From positions 1-57,784 of the IMG/VR virus record IMGVR_UViG_3300013104_000006: a DNA stretch of 57,784 bases. The stretch is one strand, 5' to 3'. Below, piece after piece: positions 39,900 to 47,979 of this stretch. How positions within the stretch are numbered: the first letter of the stretch is position 1; each line of letters begins with the position of its first letter. Both the position numbers and the translations under genes were made by a program. Source of the DNA: a virus. The notes beneath the pieces are model-generated. The model was given only the letters and a program-made list of their open reading frames with translations, did not search any database and was not told the origin of the DNA.

Positions 39900-40493
39900 A
39901 TGGAAGAGAATAAAGAAAAAAAGAAATCTAACGCCGGAAGAAAAACAAAATATTCCGTAAAGTTAGGAAACGAGATCGCCGAAATTTACGGCATGGGTAG
40001 GGCTACAGTTGAAGAAATTTGTAAACAGTTTTTAATTTCACACGATACATTTTTTTCCTGGAAAAAGAAATTTCCTGAATTTTCTGACACTATAGCCCAC
40101 TACGAATTTATCAGGCGTCAAAATATTGGAGCTATGGCACTTAACGGCCTGGCTATTTTGTTGGAGAAACACGAATACACCGAAGAAAAAACCATTTACG
40201 AAACCTACATGGATGGCGGTGCACAAAAAACCAGGGTGGTAGGTATTCAGCGAACTAAGAAGTTTACACTTCCTAACGCCAGGATGGTAGAATATGCGTT
40301 AAACAACATCAAACCGGATGAATATAAAAACGCTTCCCATATTGACCACACCAGTAAAGGGGAATCTTTGGGATTTGGAACCTTTCTGCAGCAGACTAAG
40401 CCAAAGGATAGCGGAAACCATACACCGCCCCACAAAGTGGATATAGAAGAGGAAGAAACGTACGTACCGGATCACAGATTACCAAAAGTTTAA
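39900..40493 (+). CDS. terS: Terminase small subunit
   Basis: 197 aa. The N-terminus carries G-R-K-T-K-Y-S then an HTH, E-E-I-C-K-Q-F-L-I-S-H-D-T-F-F-S-W-K-K-K-F-P-E-F, the usual DNA-recognition start of small terminases. The middle is helical with A-L-N-N-I-K-P-D-E-Y, common in this group, and the tail is acidic. It selects the packaging site on phage DNA. The large subunit lies 660 nt downstream after two small genes. Confidence 0.75.
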   Translation: MEENKEKKKSNAGRKTKYSVKLGNEIAEIYGMGRATVEEICKQFLISHDTFFSWKKKFPEFSDTIAHYEFIRRQNIGAMALNGLAILLEKHEYTEEKTIYETYMDGGAQKTRVVGIQRTKKFTLPNARMVEYALNNIKPDEYKNASHIDHTSKGESLGFGTFLQQTKPKDSGNHTPPHKVDIEEEETYVPDHRLPKV

Positions 40494-40495
40494 GT

Positions 40496-40783
40496 ATGCA
40501 AGGAATTTATTTAATTATCGGTTTTATCGTATTTTGGGGGATAGCCTTAACCATGGCCACCGGAATTATTTTACTGATCCGCCGGTTAATTTTGGATCAT
40601 TGTAAAAGCTATTATTTTATTAAAAAATGGTTTAGGTATAATGTTCTAAGAATTGTTATCCCTACCGATTGGTTACGCGAACACTACCCCGTTATCCCTG
40701 AAGATTGGAAACGGGATTTTTACCGTTATAGACTTAGAAACATTAAACGCGCTAAACATGCAAATACTATTACAGCCGGCTAA
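40496..40783 (+). CDS. 95-aa membrane protein
   Basis: Residues 3-28 (G-I-Y-L-I-I-G-F-I-V-F-W-G-I-A-L-T-M-A-T-G-I-I-L-L-I) form a long transmembrane helix or hairpin; the remainder is strongly basic (R-Y-R-L-R-N-I-K-R-A-K-H). It lies between the terminase subunits and overlaps the next gene by 26 nt. Function unknown. Confidence 0.6.
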   Translation: MQGIYLIIGFIVFWGIALTMATGIILLIRRLILDHCKSYYFIKKWFRYNVLRIVIPTDWLREHYPVIPEDWKRDFYRYRLRNIKRAKHANTITAG

Positions 40784-41150
40784 ATCTAAAACATGCTGGG
40801 CGCACTGTATCTCGATGGTTACCGAAGTGCCGGAAGCGAAAATATTAGAAATGGCAGGGCACAGCCATAGCGCCAATTTTAAAGAAGTTGCCGAAATAAT
40901 GATAAAGCTGGGCTACCCAAAAGCCAGCCGAAAATATAGGCCGTTTTTCTACCAAAAAGAATTACCTAAACTTTGTTTTCTTTGCCTTTCCTGGAAGGGA
41001 AGGGGCGCCCATTTAGTGGTTTACAATGATGGTAAAATATACTGCCCTGGTAAGGGTATTTACGATTATAATTTAAAAAATATCGATAAACAGGAAGTAA
41101 AAGCCAAATATTATTTATATATCGGGGAAAAATCGGAAGAGGCTAAATAA
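40758..41150 (+). CDS. Cysteine-peptidase-like protein (papain/C39 fold)
   Basis: 130 aa from ATG 40758; the longer frame back to 40653 overlaps the membrane-protein gene for 131 nt and is less likely. K-T-C-W-A-H-C-I-S-M near residue 14 resembles the catalytic Cys helix of papain-like peptidases, and G-R-G-A-H-L-V-V-Y-N-D-G-K-I-Y-C offers the His strand. Placement between terminase subunits could mean head-protein processing or an unrelated role. Catalysis is inferred from two motifs. Confidence 0.6.
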   Translation: MQILLQPAKSKTCWAHCISMVTEVPEAKILEMAGHSHSANFKEVAEIMIKLGYPKASRKYRPFFYQKELPKLCFLCLSWKGRGAHLVVYNDGKIYCPGKGIYDYNLKNIDKQEVKAKYYLYIGEKSEEAK

Positions 41151-42719
41151 ATGTTATTATCCAGGAAGGAAAGGGAAGATATTACTAAAAAAGGGATTGA
41201 GCTAACGCAATCCTGGCGCGACGATTGGAATAAGTTTGCGTTTGAAGCTTTAGGCGCTCGTTTAGATCGGGAACAAAGGATAATTTTAGATGCTATCCAA
41301 ACCGAACCGATGATAAGCGTAACAAGCGGAACGGCCAGGGGTAAAGATTACCTTACCAGCGTGGCCGTTATTTGCTTTATGTACCTTACCCCTGAATGGG
41401 ATGAAAACGGGGTAATGATTAAGAATACGAAAGTAGCACTTACAGCACCCACCGGCCGGCAGATAACTAACATTATGAAGCCGGAATTTGTTAGGCACTT
41501 TAAAGCAGCACACCGCCGGGGTGTAGATCTTCCAGGTAGGATAGTAGCGGCCGATATCCGTACCGATAATGAAGAATGGTTTTTAACAGGCTTTAAAGCT
41601 GATGATACAAGTACCGAGGCGTGGACCGGATTTCACGCGGTTAATACTATGTTTGCCATCACAGAGGCCACCGGTATTTCACAGCTTACATACGACGCTA
41701 TAGAGGGTAACTTACAGGGTAACAGTAAGTTACTGTTAGTATTTAACCCTAATATTAACGTAGGTTATGCCGCAAAATCCCAGGAAGGTAACCGTTTTGC
41801 TAAATTCCGATTAAACAGTATGGACGCCCCTAACGTTGTGTTAGGATACGATAAGATCCCCGGCCAAATCGGTATAGTATGGCTGGAAGATAAAATACGG
41901 GAATGGTGTATACCTATCCGGGCGGATGAAGTTACCGTAGAGTTTGACGATTTCGAATATAAGGGCCAATGGTACCGCCCTGAAGATATTTTTCGTATTA
42001 AGATCCTGGGCAAATTCCCGAAAGTTTCGGAAGATAGTTTAATACCTAAACAGTGGATTACACTAGCCCAGGAACGATGGATAGAGCACCACGCCACCAC
42101 CGGAACAGGGCACTACATGGATTATTTGCGTTTAGGCGTCGATGTTGCCGGTATGGGGCGGGATAGTTCGGTTTTCTGCTTTAGATTTGGTAATATTGTA
42201 AGCCAGTTTTATGCAACTAATAGCGGGGGCCAGGCTGACCACATGGCAATAGCTGGGCGAACAGCTGCAGAGCTAAACGCCAATCCCGGATCGGTTGCAT
42301 TAATTGACACGATAGGGGAAGGCGCCGGCGTTTGGAGTGCTTTATTACAGGAAGGATACGAAAGCCGGGCTTTCAGTACAAAGTATAGCGAAGCGGCCAG
42401 GGATGCGAACGAAAACGATTTAACAGATATAACCGGAGTTTACAAATTTGAAAACAAAAGGGCTTATCTTTTTTGGTGTGTAAGGGATTGGTTAAACCCT
42501 AAACATAACAGTAACGCAATGCTTCCGCCTGGCGAATTATTCACAGAGGAAGCAACCCAAATAAAGTTTTATTTTAAATACAATGGTAAAATTATGATGG
42601 AGCCAAAAGAATTAATTAAAGAACGTTTAAAAAGAAGTACGGATTTATTCGATAGTTTAGCGAATACTTTTGACACCCCACAATTTACCCCTTTTGTAGA
42701 TAAATCTTATTTATATTAA
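41151..42719 (+). CDS. terL: Terminase large subunit
   Basis: 522 aa. ATPase half: T-S-G-T-A-R-G-K-D-Y (residues 58-67) as Walker A, and F-A-I-T-E-A-T as the Walker B region. Nuclease half: L-G-V-D-V-A-G-M-G-R-D-S-S, A-L-I-D-T-I-G-E-G-A-G-V and D-L-F-D-S-L-A-N provide the RNase-H-like acidic residues. It packages DNA through the portal and cuts it. Translation begins right at the preceding stop; the portal gene begins 2 nt after. Confidence 0.92.
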   Translation: MLLSRKEREDITKKGIELTQSWRDDWNKFAFEALGARLDREQRIILDAIQTEPMISVTSGTARGKDYLTSVAVICFMYLTPEWDENGVMIKNTKVALTAPTGRQITNIMKPEFVRHFKAAHRRGVDLPGRIVAADIRTDNEEWFLTGFKADDTSTEAWTGFHAVNTMFAITEATGISQLTYDAIEGNLQGNSKLLLVFNPNINVGYAAKSQEGNRFAKFRLNSMDAPNVVLGYDKIPGQIGIVWLEDKIREWCIPIRADEVTVEFDDFEYKGQWYRPEDIFRIKILGKFPKVSEDSLIPKQWITLAQERWIEHHATTGTGHYMDYLRLGVDVAGMGRDSSVFCFRFGNIVSQFYATNSGGQADHMAIAGRTAAELNANPGSVALIDTIGEGAGVWSALLQEGYESRAFSTKYSEAARDANENDLTDITGVYKFENKRAYLFWCVRDWLNPKHNSNAMLPPGELFTEEATQIKFYFKYNGKIMMEPKELIKERLKRSTDLFDSLANTFDTPQFTPFVDKSYLY

Positions 42720-42720
42720 A

Positions 42721-44223
42721 ATGAAAATATACGAAGCCGCCCAATTAGCGGAAGATAACCCAAACGATCCCTACGAGATCATAAAAGCGCTATCTACGCG
42801 AACATTTCCGGAATCAAATTTAAATGAGATTTTGAAGGAAATTAATATAGATCTTCACGACGTAATGAACCCATCTTTACGCCCTGATAAACGTATTTAT
42901 AGGCCAAAACCTAAAACCATTGTGGCCGCTTCGCCTTATGCCAATTTAACTAAAGCGGTTAACAGTAACGAACAGGAAATGGAATACGTTAGGACCGAAT
43001 TAGTTAACCGTATACCGTTGGCTTTCCAGGAGCTTATTTGCCATAAACGCGTTTCCTTTTGCCTGGCTAACCCAGCGGTAAGGGAATATAGCGGAATACC
43101 TGAAGAAAGGAAAAAGGAAAAAGAAACTTTCCAATATGCGTTAGAACGTATTTTACGCGACAACAAAATAAAAACCCACGATAGGGAAGTGGCCAGGAAT
43201 ATTTTTACCTATACTGAAGTGGCGGAATATTGGTACCCTGTAAATATCAGCAACGGCAAAAGATCCAGCCGTTACGGTTTTGATACTAACATACGCTTAA
43301 AATGTGCTTTGTATTCCAGGGAAAACGGGTACAAATTTTTCCCTTTAACCAATTCAGAAAAAGATATGTATTGTTTTTCTATGCAATTCCAGGTAAGGGA
43401 ATATGGAAAATTAGTTACATACTTCCAGGCTTTTACTGATGAAGTGATTATTAAGTATAAGCGGATAGGCGCGTGGAAATGGGAAGAGGTAGAGCGGATA
43501 GAACACAATTTGGGTAAAATTCCCATCGTATTTGGATGGCAAATGTATCCGGAATACCGTAACGCTTCGCACTGTATTAAACGCCTGGAAAAACTTATTT
43601 CTAACCATGGGGAAGTTAACGACTACCATGCGGCACCAAAATTGTTATTAACTGATGCAGATAATGTTACCGGCGTAGGTAATAAAGGCGAATCCGGAAT
43701 AGTATTACAGGCAAAAGGTAAGGACGCTAACGCTAAATATGTAACCTGGGATAATGCTACCGATTCCGTTAAACTGGAAATCGATACGCTGTTAAGTATG
43801 ATCTACACGTTAACGCAAACGCCTAATATTAATTTCGATAACATTAAAGGTATGGGCGCCGTTTCCGGTGTTTCCATCAAATTATTATTTATGGATGCAC
43901 ATTTAGCCGTTAAGGATAAAGAAGGAACCTTAAGCGATTTCTTCCAGCGCCGCCACAGCATTTTAGGAACTTATATTGGTTTGTTAGAACCAACTTTGGA
44001 AGCTACTGCAGACGAAATAGAAGTTAACACCGAATTAGTGCCGTTTATGATCGCCGACGATAAAGAAAGGGCGGATATAGCGCAAATAGAAAACGGCGGA
44101 CTTCCTACCAAATCATGGCTAAAAACAGTTATTGAAGCCGGCGGGGATCCAGCAGAATACGAATTAATAAAAAAAGAATACAACGAACGAAAGTTAGTTG
44201 ATATTAGCGAACCGACTTTTTAA
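42721..44223 (+). CDS. Portal protein, SPP1 gp6-like
   Basis: 500 aa, the usual length. Y-V-R-T-E-L-V-N-R-I-P, the segment R-I-E-H-N-L-G-K-I-P-I-V-F-G-W and the stem-like G-A-V-S-G-V-S-I-K-L-L-F-M-D-A-H followed by an acidic crown helix match portal proteins of siphoviruses. It forms the DNA-entry dodecamer at one capsid vertex. It directly follows the terminase gene. Confidence 0.88.
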   Translation: MKIYEAAQLAEDNPNDPYEIIKALSTRTFPESNLNEILKEINIDLHDVMNPSLRPDKRIYRPKPKTIVAASPYANLTKAVNSNEQEMEYVRTELVNRIPLAFQELICHKRVSFCLANPAVREYSGIPEERKKEKETFQYALERILRDNKIKTHDREVARNIFTYTEVAEYWYPVNISNGKRSSRYGFDTNIRLKCALYSRENGYKFFPLTNSEKDMYCFSMQFQVREYGKLVTYFQAFTDEVIIKYKRIGAWKWEEVERIEHNLGKIPIVFGWQMYPEYRNASHCIKRLEKLISNHGEVNDYHAAPKLLLTDADNVTGVGNKGESGIVLQAKGKDANAKYVTWDNATDSVKLEIDTLLSMIYTLTQTPNINFDNIKGMGAVSGVSIKLLFMDAHLAVKDKEGTLSDFFQRRHSILGTYIGLLEPTLEATADEIEVNTELVPFMIADDKERADIAQIENGGLPTKSWLKTVIEAGGDPAEYELIKKEYNERKLVDISEPTF

Positions 44224-44247
44224 TTTTTAACAATAAACATTTTAATC

Positions 44248-44469
44248 ATGGCTAAGACAAAAGCAGAAACAAAACCAGAAGTGGTTTTTCATGGTGCACA
44301 CCTAACGGCAGCACAAAAAGCGGAAGGCGTAACTTATACTTATGACTGGAATAAGGTAACAGATCCGGCGCACCTTAAAATCCGTAATAAGGGTTTACTA
44401 GAAGCCCAGGAAGCTACAGCAGCAAGCGAAACGCCTACAGCTGAAGGAGCACCGGAAGCAACCGCTTAA
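44248..44469 (+). CDS. 73-aa protein carrying a motif repeated in the next gene
   Basis: Residues 12-46 (V-F-H-G-A-H-L-T...Y-T-Y-D-W-N-K-V-T-D-P-A-H-L-K-I) closely match the C-terminus of the protein at 44537 (I-Y-H-G-D-F-L-T...I-T-F-D-W-D-E-V-T-A-P-E-H-L-A-I). The rest is low-complexity Glu/Ala/Thr. It lies after the portal gene and before a terminator, so it is probably a small virion or assembly protein. No named family. Confidence 0.65.
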   Translation: MAKTKAETKPEVVFHGAHLTAAQKAEGVTYTYDWNKVTDPAHLKIRNKGLLEAQEATAASETPTAEGAPEATA

Positions 44470-44481
44470 AAAACATTAACC

Positions 44482-44518
44482 AACTGACCGGCGTAAATGT
44501 CGGCCAGTTCTTTTTTTT
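44482..44518 (+). terminator. Intrinsic terminator
   Basis: AACTG(A)CCG pairs with CGG(C)CAGTT with one mismatch, then T8. It divides the packaging operon from the 44537 gene. Confidence 0.85.
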
Positions 44519-44536
44519 ACATTAAAACCTATAAAA

Positions 44537-45400
44537 ATGGGAAGGCCAACAAAAGAAGAGCAAGCCGCTAAAGCAGCAGCAGCAAACACAGCCCCTAACG
44601 TTCCAAACGAAGGCGCGGAAGGTGTGGTAGGTAATGGCAATACGCCAGGAACCAACAGCCACGAAGGCATTTTACAAAAACAGGAAGAAGCCGAAAAGGA
44701 CGCCGGTTTAATTCCGGTAGATCCCGCAAAAGTGGAAGAGCCTTTAGATATTAACGCCCAGCCTGGCGTAAACGAAGGCGATCAAATCCAAAACGGATTA
44801 ACCGGTGGCGATATTGCTAATTCGCAAGAAATGCAGGAAGCCGGCGTTATTCCTGGGGATACTGTAAAAGAAGCCCAGGGGAAAATACAGGAAAATCGCG
44901 ACGCTATGACCGTTACGGAGGAAGATTTGCAAAATATTCCTTTTGCAGCTGAAGCCGGTATTTTCTTAGGCCAGGACCGCGGCGAAGGATTCCGTTTATT
45001 TACCGAACACCTGGAGAAAAACCCACATCTTTATCCGAAGGAAGATCCACGTTATAAGCCTGAAGTAGAAGTTAAAAATTTAGCTGATCTTTTGGAAGAG
45101 GGCGTAGAGCTTAACGAAGAGGAAATTAAATTGCTGGTATTTAACGGCATTTTAGACGAATCAGGCGAAAAGGTTTTAATTGAAGATAAGTTTACCGATT
45201 TCCTGGAAGATAAAGCCCGTATAGAAGCGGAAAACCCTACCCAGGATAAAAAGGATAAACATATTTACCACGGTGATTTTTTAACGGAATCGCAAATGGG
45301 TAATAAAATTACTTTTGATTGGGATGAGGTAACAGCACCGGAACACCTGGCCATCAAACCGGAAACACCGCCGCCGTTTACCGATGGAAAAAAACAATAA
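44537..45400 (+). CDS. Acidic 287-aa protein, possible scaffold or portal-associated protein
   Basis: Low-complexity Gln/Glu/Ala N-terminus (residues 1-120), a helical middle (L-A-D-L-L-E-E-G-V-E-L-N-E-E-E-I-K-L-L) and a C-terminal 35-residue motif shared with the gene at 44248. Very acidic overall. Position after the portal gene and composition fit an assembly or inner-head protein, though the scaffold call could also go to the gene at 6879. Confidence 0.6.
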   Translation: MGRPTKEEQAAKAAAANTAPNVPNEGAEGVVGNGNTPGTNSHEGILQKQEEAEKDAGLIPVDPAKVEEPLDINAQPGVNEGDQIQNGLTGGDIANSQEMQEAGVIPGDTVKEAQGKIQENRDAMTVTEEDLQNIPFAAEAGIFLGQDRGEGFRLFTEHLEKNPHLYPKEDPRYKPEVEVKNLADLLEEGVELNEEEIKLLVFNGILDESGEKVLIEDKFTDFLEDKARIEAENPTQDKKDKHIYHGDFLTESQMGNKITFDWDEVTAPEHLAIKPETPPPFTDGKKQ

Positions 45401-45448
45401 TTCACGATAATTATATACAATTATTAACCGAAATTATATAAAAACGCA

Positions 45449-45477
45449 AAACCCGCTAATCTAGCGGGTTTTTTTGG
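45449..45477 (+). terminator. Intrinsic terminator, first of a pair
   Basis: AACCCGCTA (45451-45459) pairs perfectly with TAGCGGGTT (45463-45471), then T6. Confidence 0.92.
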
Positions 45478-45480
45478 CTT

Positions 45481-45508
45481 AAAAAACAGGGTTTTTCCTG
45501 TTTTTTTT
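45481..45508 (+). terminator. Second terminator in tandem
   Basis: AAAAAACAGG pairs with CCTGTTTTTTTT around GTTTTT, only 5 nt after the first. The tandem pair marks the end of the packaging block and the start of the accessory block. Confidence 0.8.
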
Positions 45509-45535
45509 AATACAAACTTATCCTATAATTGCTAA

Positions 45536-45724
45536 ATGAAAAATGAAGAACAAATAAGAAAAAGGATCCAGGATCTAAAATCTGAACAGAAAAATATTAA
45601 AAAATTACAACCCGGTTGCGATCCGGAAGAGGCGCAAAATAATGTTTATCAACATAAATCTATTTTAAACCAATTAAGCGCTTTAAATTGGGTTTTGGAT
45701 AACCCTTTACCTACATTAAAGTAG
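45536..45724 (+). CDS. 62-aa coiled-coil protein
   Basis: Charged helix-turn-helix: K-N-E-E-Q-I-R-K-R-I-Q-D-L-K-S-E-Q-K-N-I-K-K-L, then H-K-S-I-L-N-Q-L-S-A-L-N-W-V-L. TATAATTG just upstream is a possible degenerate promoter. It stands alone between terminators. Function unknown. Confidence 0.65.
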   Translation: MKNEEQIRKRIQDLKSEQKNIKKLQPGCDPEEAQNNVYQHKSILNQLSALNWVLDNPLPTLK

Positions 45725-45734
45725 TAAAAACGAG

Positions 45735-45763
45735 AAAGCCAGGTTTTAGCCTGGCTTTTTTAT
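45735..45763. terminator. Bidirectional terminator
   Basis: AAAGCCAGG pairs perfectly with CCTGGCTTT around TTTTAG, with A and T runs on the two sides. It ends the 62-aa gene and the leftward operon finishing at 45793. Confidence 0.9.
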
Positions 45764-45792
45764 TTATTAGGTTTTTCTTCGGATACGTTTAG

Positions 45793-45888
45793 TTAAATAT
45801 GTTTGATTAGATATATAAAGGAGAAAATTGCCAATAATATCACAAACGATTGAAACAATGTTTCTAACTCTTCTTTAAAATTTTTCAT
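45793..45888 (-). CDS. 31-aa single-span membrane peptide
   Basis: ATG 45888 to TAA 45793, 4 nt after the upstream gene. M-K-N-F-K-E-E-L-E-T then a hydrophobic run F-V-I-L-L-A-I-F-S-F-I-Y-L-I ending K-H-I. It is the last frame of the 47.6-45.8 kb leftward operon. Real translation is likely from spacing; role unknown. Confidence 0.5.
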   Translation of the reverse strand: MKNFKEELETLFQSFVILLAIFSFIYLIKHI

Positions 45889-45892
45889 AATT

Positions 45893-46135
45893 TTATTTTT
45901 TAAGCTTGTAAACCCTGTTAGCCATAAAACTACGGTGTTTATCCAGCCATGCCGTAGCCTGGCCACACATAATAGTAAATTCGTTAGTTATTGTATCCTG
46001 GGTAAAACTCCCATCGTCTTTTTTAAGGGAAATTACTTCCCCTACTTTAAATTTTTCGTTCAAAGCGTCTACTTCAGCTTTTACTTTATCGTATGATTTA
46101 CGCTCTTTTTTACTCATTAACTCTAAGTGTATCAT
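45893..46135 (-). CDS. Unrecognised 80-aa protein
   Basis: Helical N-terminus (M-S-K-K-E-R-K-S-Y-D-K-V-K-A-E-V-D-A-L) and then a strand region with one Cys. An internal ATG at residue 7 is a possible alternative start. It lies 4 nt from each neighbour in the leftward operon. Confidence 0.65.
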   Translation of the reverse strand: MIHLELMSKKERKSYDKVKAEVDALNEKFKVGEVISLKKDDGSFTQDTITNEFTIMCGQATAWLDKHRSFMANRVYKLKK

Positions 46136-46139
46136 AATT

Positions 46140-46340
46140 TTAATGGTTATGGCTTACGTAGCCGGTTTTTAAAATATCTTCTAATCTCCTGGCGATATCA
46201 TCCAGTTTTCGGCTTAATTCCCTGGCGTGTAGTTCGTCGAATGGGTTTTGGTGTTTTTGGGCGTAAATCTGATCTTCCATAGCCTTAACGGCTTCCTGGC
46301 GGACCAATCTAACCGCCTGTTTTGCTTTGCTTATAGCCAT
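46140..46340 (-). CDS. Unrecognised 66-aa helical protein
   Basis: Two helices with basic ends (A-K-Q-A-V-R-L-V-R-Q-E-A-V-K-A-M, then A-R-E-L-S-R-K-L-D-D-I-A-R-R-L-E-D-I-L) and H-N-H at the C-terminus. Tightly packed in the leftward operon (3 nt upstream gap). Possibly DNA-binding by charge; no family. Confidence 0.65.
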   Translation of the reverse strand: MAISKAKQAVRLVRQEAVKAMEDQIYAQKHQNPFDELHARELSRKLDDIARRLEDILKTGYVSHNH

Positions 46341-46343
46341 ATC

Positions 46344-46610
46344 CTACCGATTTAAAACGCGTAAAGCCCTATCCAGCGCCAAAGTTTCGTAATTACGATC
46401 TTCCGGATAATTAACGGCCGTTTCGTGCCATTCTTTATAACAGTTATCGCAATACGTTCTATTTGCCAGCACAGGAATAAAAGTACCGCCAAATAGTAAA
46501 GCTACCCCGCAACTATCGCAAACTGGCGCTACAGCACCAAATTTTTGTATTTCTACCAGGTTTACCGGGATAACCTTAAACCCTTTTGATGTTGTTACAA
46601 ACCCTTTCAT
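46344..46610 (-). CDS. Zinc-ribbon-like 88-aa protein
   Basis: Two cysteine knuckles, C-D-S-C-G (residues 31-34) and C-D-N-C-Y (54-57), spaced by about 20 residues, fit a small zinc ribbon binding one zinc ion. The rest is short strands and a C-terminal helix. Zinc ribbons here could bind DNA or a protein partner; partner unknown. Confidence 0.7.
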   Translation of the reverse strand: MKGFVTTSKGFKVIPVNLVEIQKFGAVAPVCDSCGVALLFGGTFIPVLANRTYCDNCYKEWHETAVNYPEDRNYETLALDRALRVLNR

Positions 46611-46612
46611 AA

Positions 46613-46894
46613 TTACATTTCAAATAATACCCCAAATTTCGCCCAATTTTCAGGCGTGTTTAAAATCCCGTGGTCATTCTCTAAATGATCTTTAACCCAT
46701 AAGCCGGTTAATAAATCTTTATGCACTTTGACAGCGCTATAATTATTATATTTTTCCACGGCTTCAGCATGGCCCAGGGCGTAAAGCCCGGCGGCTTCCT
46801 GGTAAAGTGTGTAGCCGCATTCGTTAGCGCGCCACAGCGTAATAAAAGCATCCCGTTTGTTAGTGTGCTTTACAGATAATAAATAGTAGTTCAT
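46613..46894 (-). CDS. Unrecognised 93-aa protein
   Basis: Strand-rich start (Y-Y-L-L-S-V-K-H-T-N-K-R-D-A-F-I-T-L-W-R) followed by a helix with A-L-G-H-A-E-A-V-E-K-Y-N-N-Y and aromatic residues. It lies between the methyltransferase gene (3 nt) and the zinc-ribbon gene (2 nt). No family recognised. Confidence 0.65.
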   Translation of the reverse strand: MNYYLLSVKHTNKRDAFITLWRANECGYTLYQEAAGLYALGHAEAVEKYNNYSAVKVHKDLLTGLWVKDHLENDHGILNTPENWAKFGVLFEM

Positions 46895-46897
46895 AGT

Positions 46898-47632
46898 TTA
46901 AAAAATTAATTTTTGTTGTTTATTTGGATTGACGTAACGCCCTTTTTCGGCACGTTCAAAATGTAATTGTAAAGTTTGCCTTACTTTGGCTTCAAAATGG
47001 CGGTTTTTAATCACTTTATCAGGCGCTACAATAGAAACCATTTTATAGATATCAGAAAGGGCGGCCGTTGCGTTTAGTTTCGTAAAAGCTACTTTAACTA
47101 CTGATTTCCAGGTGGAAGAAAATCCAACCAATAAAATAGGCTGGGATTGTAAAAACACATGTTTCCCATCTATTCCGCTTTCATGTATTGCCTGTACGTT
47201 ATCTTCCCCGTAGGCTATCAAAACAGATGCCGCCCCGCCATTACTTATTCCAGGATTTCCCTTAATATCTAAAAAGGTTAAACGGCCTTTTATAAACAAA
47301 ATACTTGAAGCAAAAGGAAAAATATAATCCTGAAAGGCTTTAGTATCAGTACGGGCAAAAATTAAAGAAACACCGTTAAGATGTAAAGACATTTTTTCCA
47401 TCCATTTTATTAATTCCCTTCCGTAAGGTGGATTAAGCCATACACGGCCAAACCACGGCGATTTTAAACCATCGTCTTTAATCGTATAATGATTTTTTGC
47501 AGTTGGCCAGGGCATGTTTAAAGGCGTACAAGGATCTAAATCGAAATCGCCCAATGACTTTATAAGTTCGGGCGGGGTTAACCATGTATCCGTACCTATT
47601 TCTGAAGTATGATTTACATTAAATTTTTTCAT
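46898..47632 (-). CDS. Phage-type DNA N6-adenine methyltransferase
   Basis: 244 aa. Residues 10-70 show S-E-I-G-T-D-T-W-L-T-P-P-E-L, D-L-D-P-C (31-35) and W-L-N-P-P-Y (65-70), the layout of the phage DNA adenine methyltransferase family (PF05869-like) with NPPY as catalytic motif IV. It transfers a methyl group to adenine N6, protecting phage DNA or marking it. The C-terminal 80 residues beyond the usual domain are basic. The leader before it has the hairpin and CACGACAATTTAAA motif. Confidence 0.87.
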   Translation of the reverse strand: MKKFNVNHTSEIGTDTWLTPPELIKSLGDFDLDPCTPLNMPWPTAKNHYTIKDDGLKSPWFGRVWLNPPYGRELIKWMEKMSLHLNGVSLIFARTDTKAFQDYIFPFASSILFIKGRLTFLDIKGNPGISNGGAASVLIAYGEDNVQAIHESGIDGKHVFLQSQPILLVGFSSTWKSVVKVAFTKLNATAALSDIYKMVSIVAPDKVIKNRHFEAKVRQTLQLHFERAEKGRYVNPNKQQKLIF

Positions 47633-47634
47633 TT

Positions 47635-47680
47635 TTTAAATTGTCGTGTACCCAAAAACCCCGCTTTGTTAGGGCGGGGC
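47635..47680 (-). promoter_or_regulatory. Terminator-like hairpin and CACGACAATTTAAA leader before the methyltransferase
   Basis: Minus strand: CCCCGC pairs with GCGGGG (47679-47674 and 47664-47659), then TTTTTGGGTA and CACGACAATTTAAA (47648-47635), ending 2 nt before the ATG region. The upstream gene stops at 47686, so transcripts entering the methyltransferase must read through this hairpin. It mirrors the module at 2772. Confidence 0.65.
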
Positions 47681-47685
47681 GAATA

Positions 47686-47901
47686 TTAATTTTTTAGTTT
47701 TATTAAATCATTGTGCAACCTTTCCAGGCGATCAGCATTTGAAGCCAGCCGGTGCCCCTTACTTGTATCTGATAAATCCATGGTTTTTAAAACTTCGTCG
47801 ATCTTTTGCATAGAAGAATAAACCGAATTTACCAAATCTTCAATTTCTGCAGATGAAACAGCGATTAACTTTTGATCTTCTTTTAAATTAATTAATTCCA
47901 T
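47686..47901 (-). CDS. Unrecognised 71-aa helical protein
   Basis: Two helices, acidic then basic: A-V-S-S-A-E-I-E-D-L-V-N-S-V-Y-S-S-M-Q-K-I, and S-N-A-D-R-L-E-R-L-H-N-D-L-I-K-L-K-N. Coiled-coil pairing likely. Its leader contains the hairpin at 47.95 kb. Function unknown. Confidence 0.65.
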   Translation of the reverse strand: MELINLKEDQKLIAVSSAEIEDLVNSVYSSMQKIDEVLKTMDLSDTSKGHRLASNADRLERLHNDLIKLKN

Positions 47902-47945
47902 ATAAATATTACTTTTTGTTACCTGGCTAAATTGCCATGCACCCG

Positions 47946-47974
47946 GAAACCCCGCCTTTATTTCAGGGCGGGGT
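47946..47974. terminator. Terminator hairpin identical in its stem-loop to that at 29.18 kb
   Basis: CCCCGCC (47950-47956) pairs with GGCGGGG (47967-47973). The 25 nt 47949-47973 equal 29179-29203. On the minus strand it follows the stop of the 72-aa gene at 47980 and precedes the 71-aa gene, with no promoter between them. Confidence 0.85.
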
Positions 47975-47979
47975 AGTTA

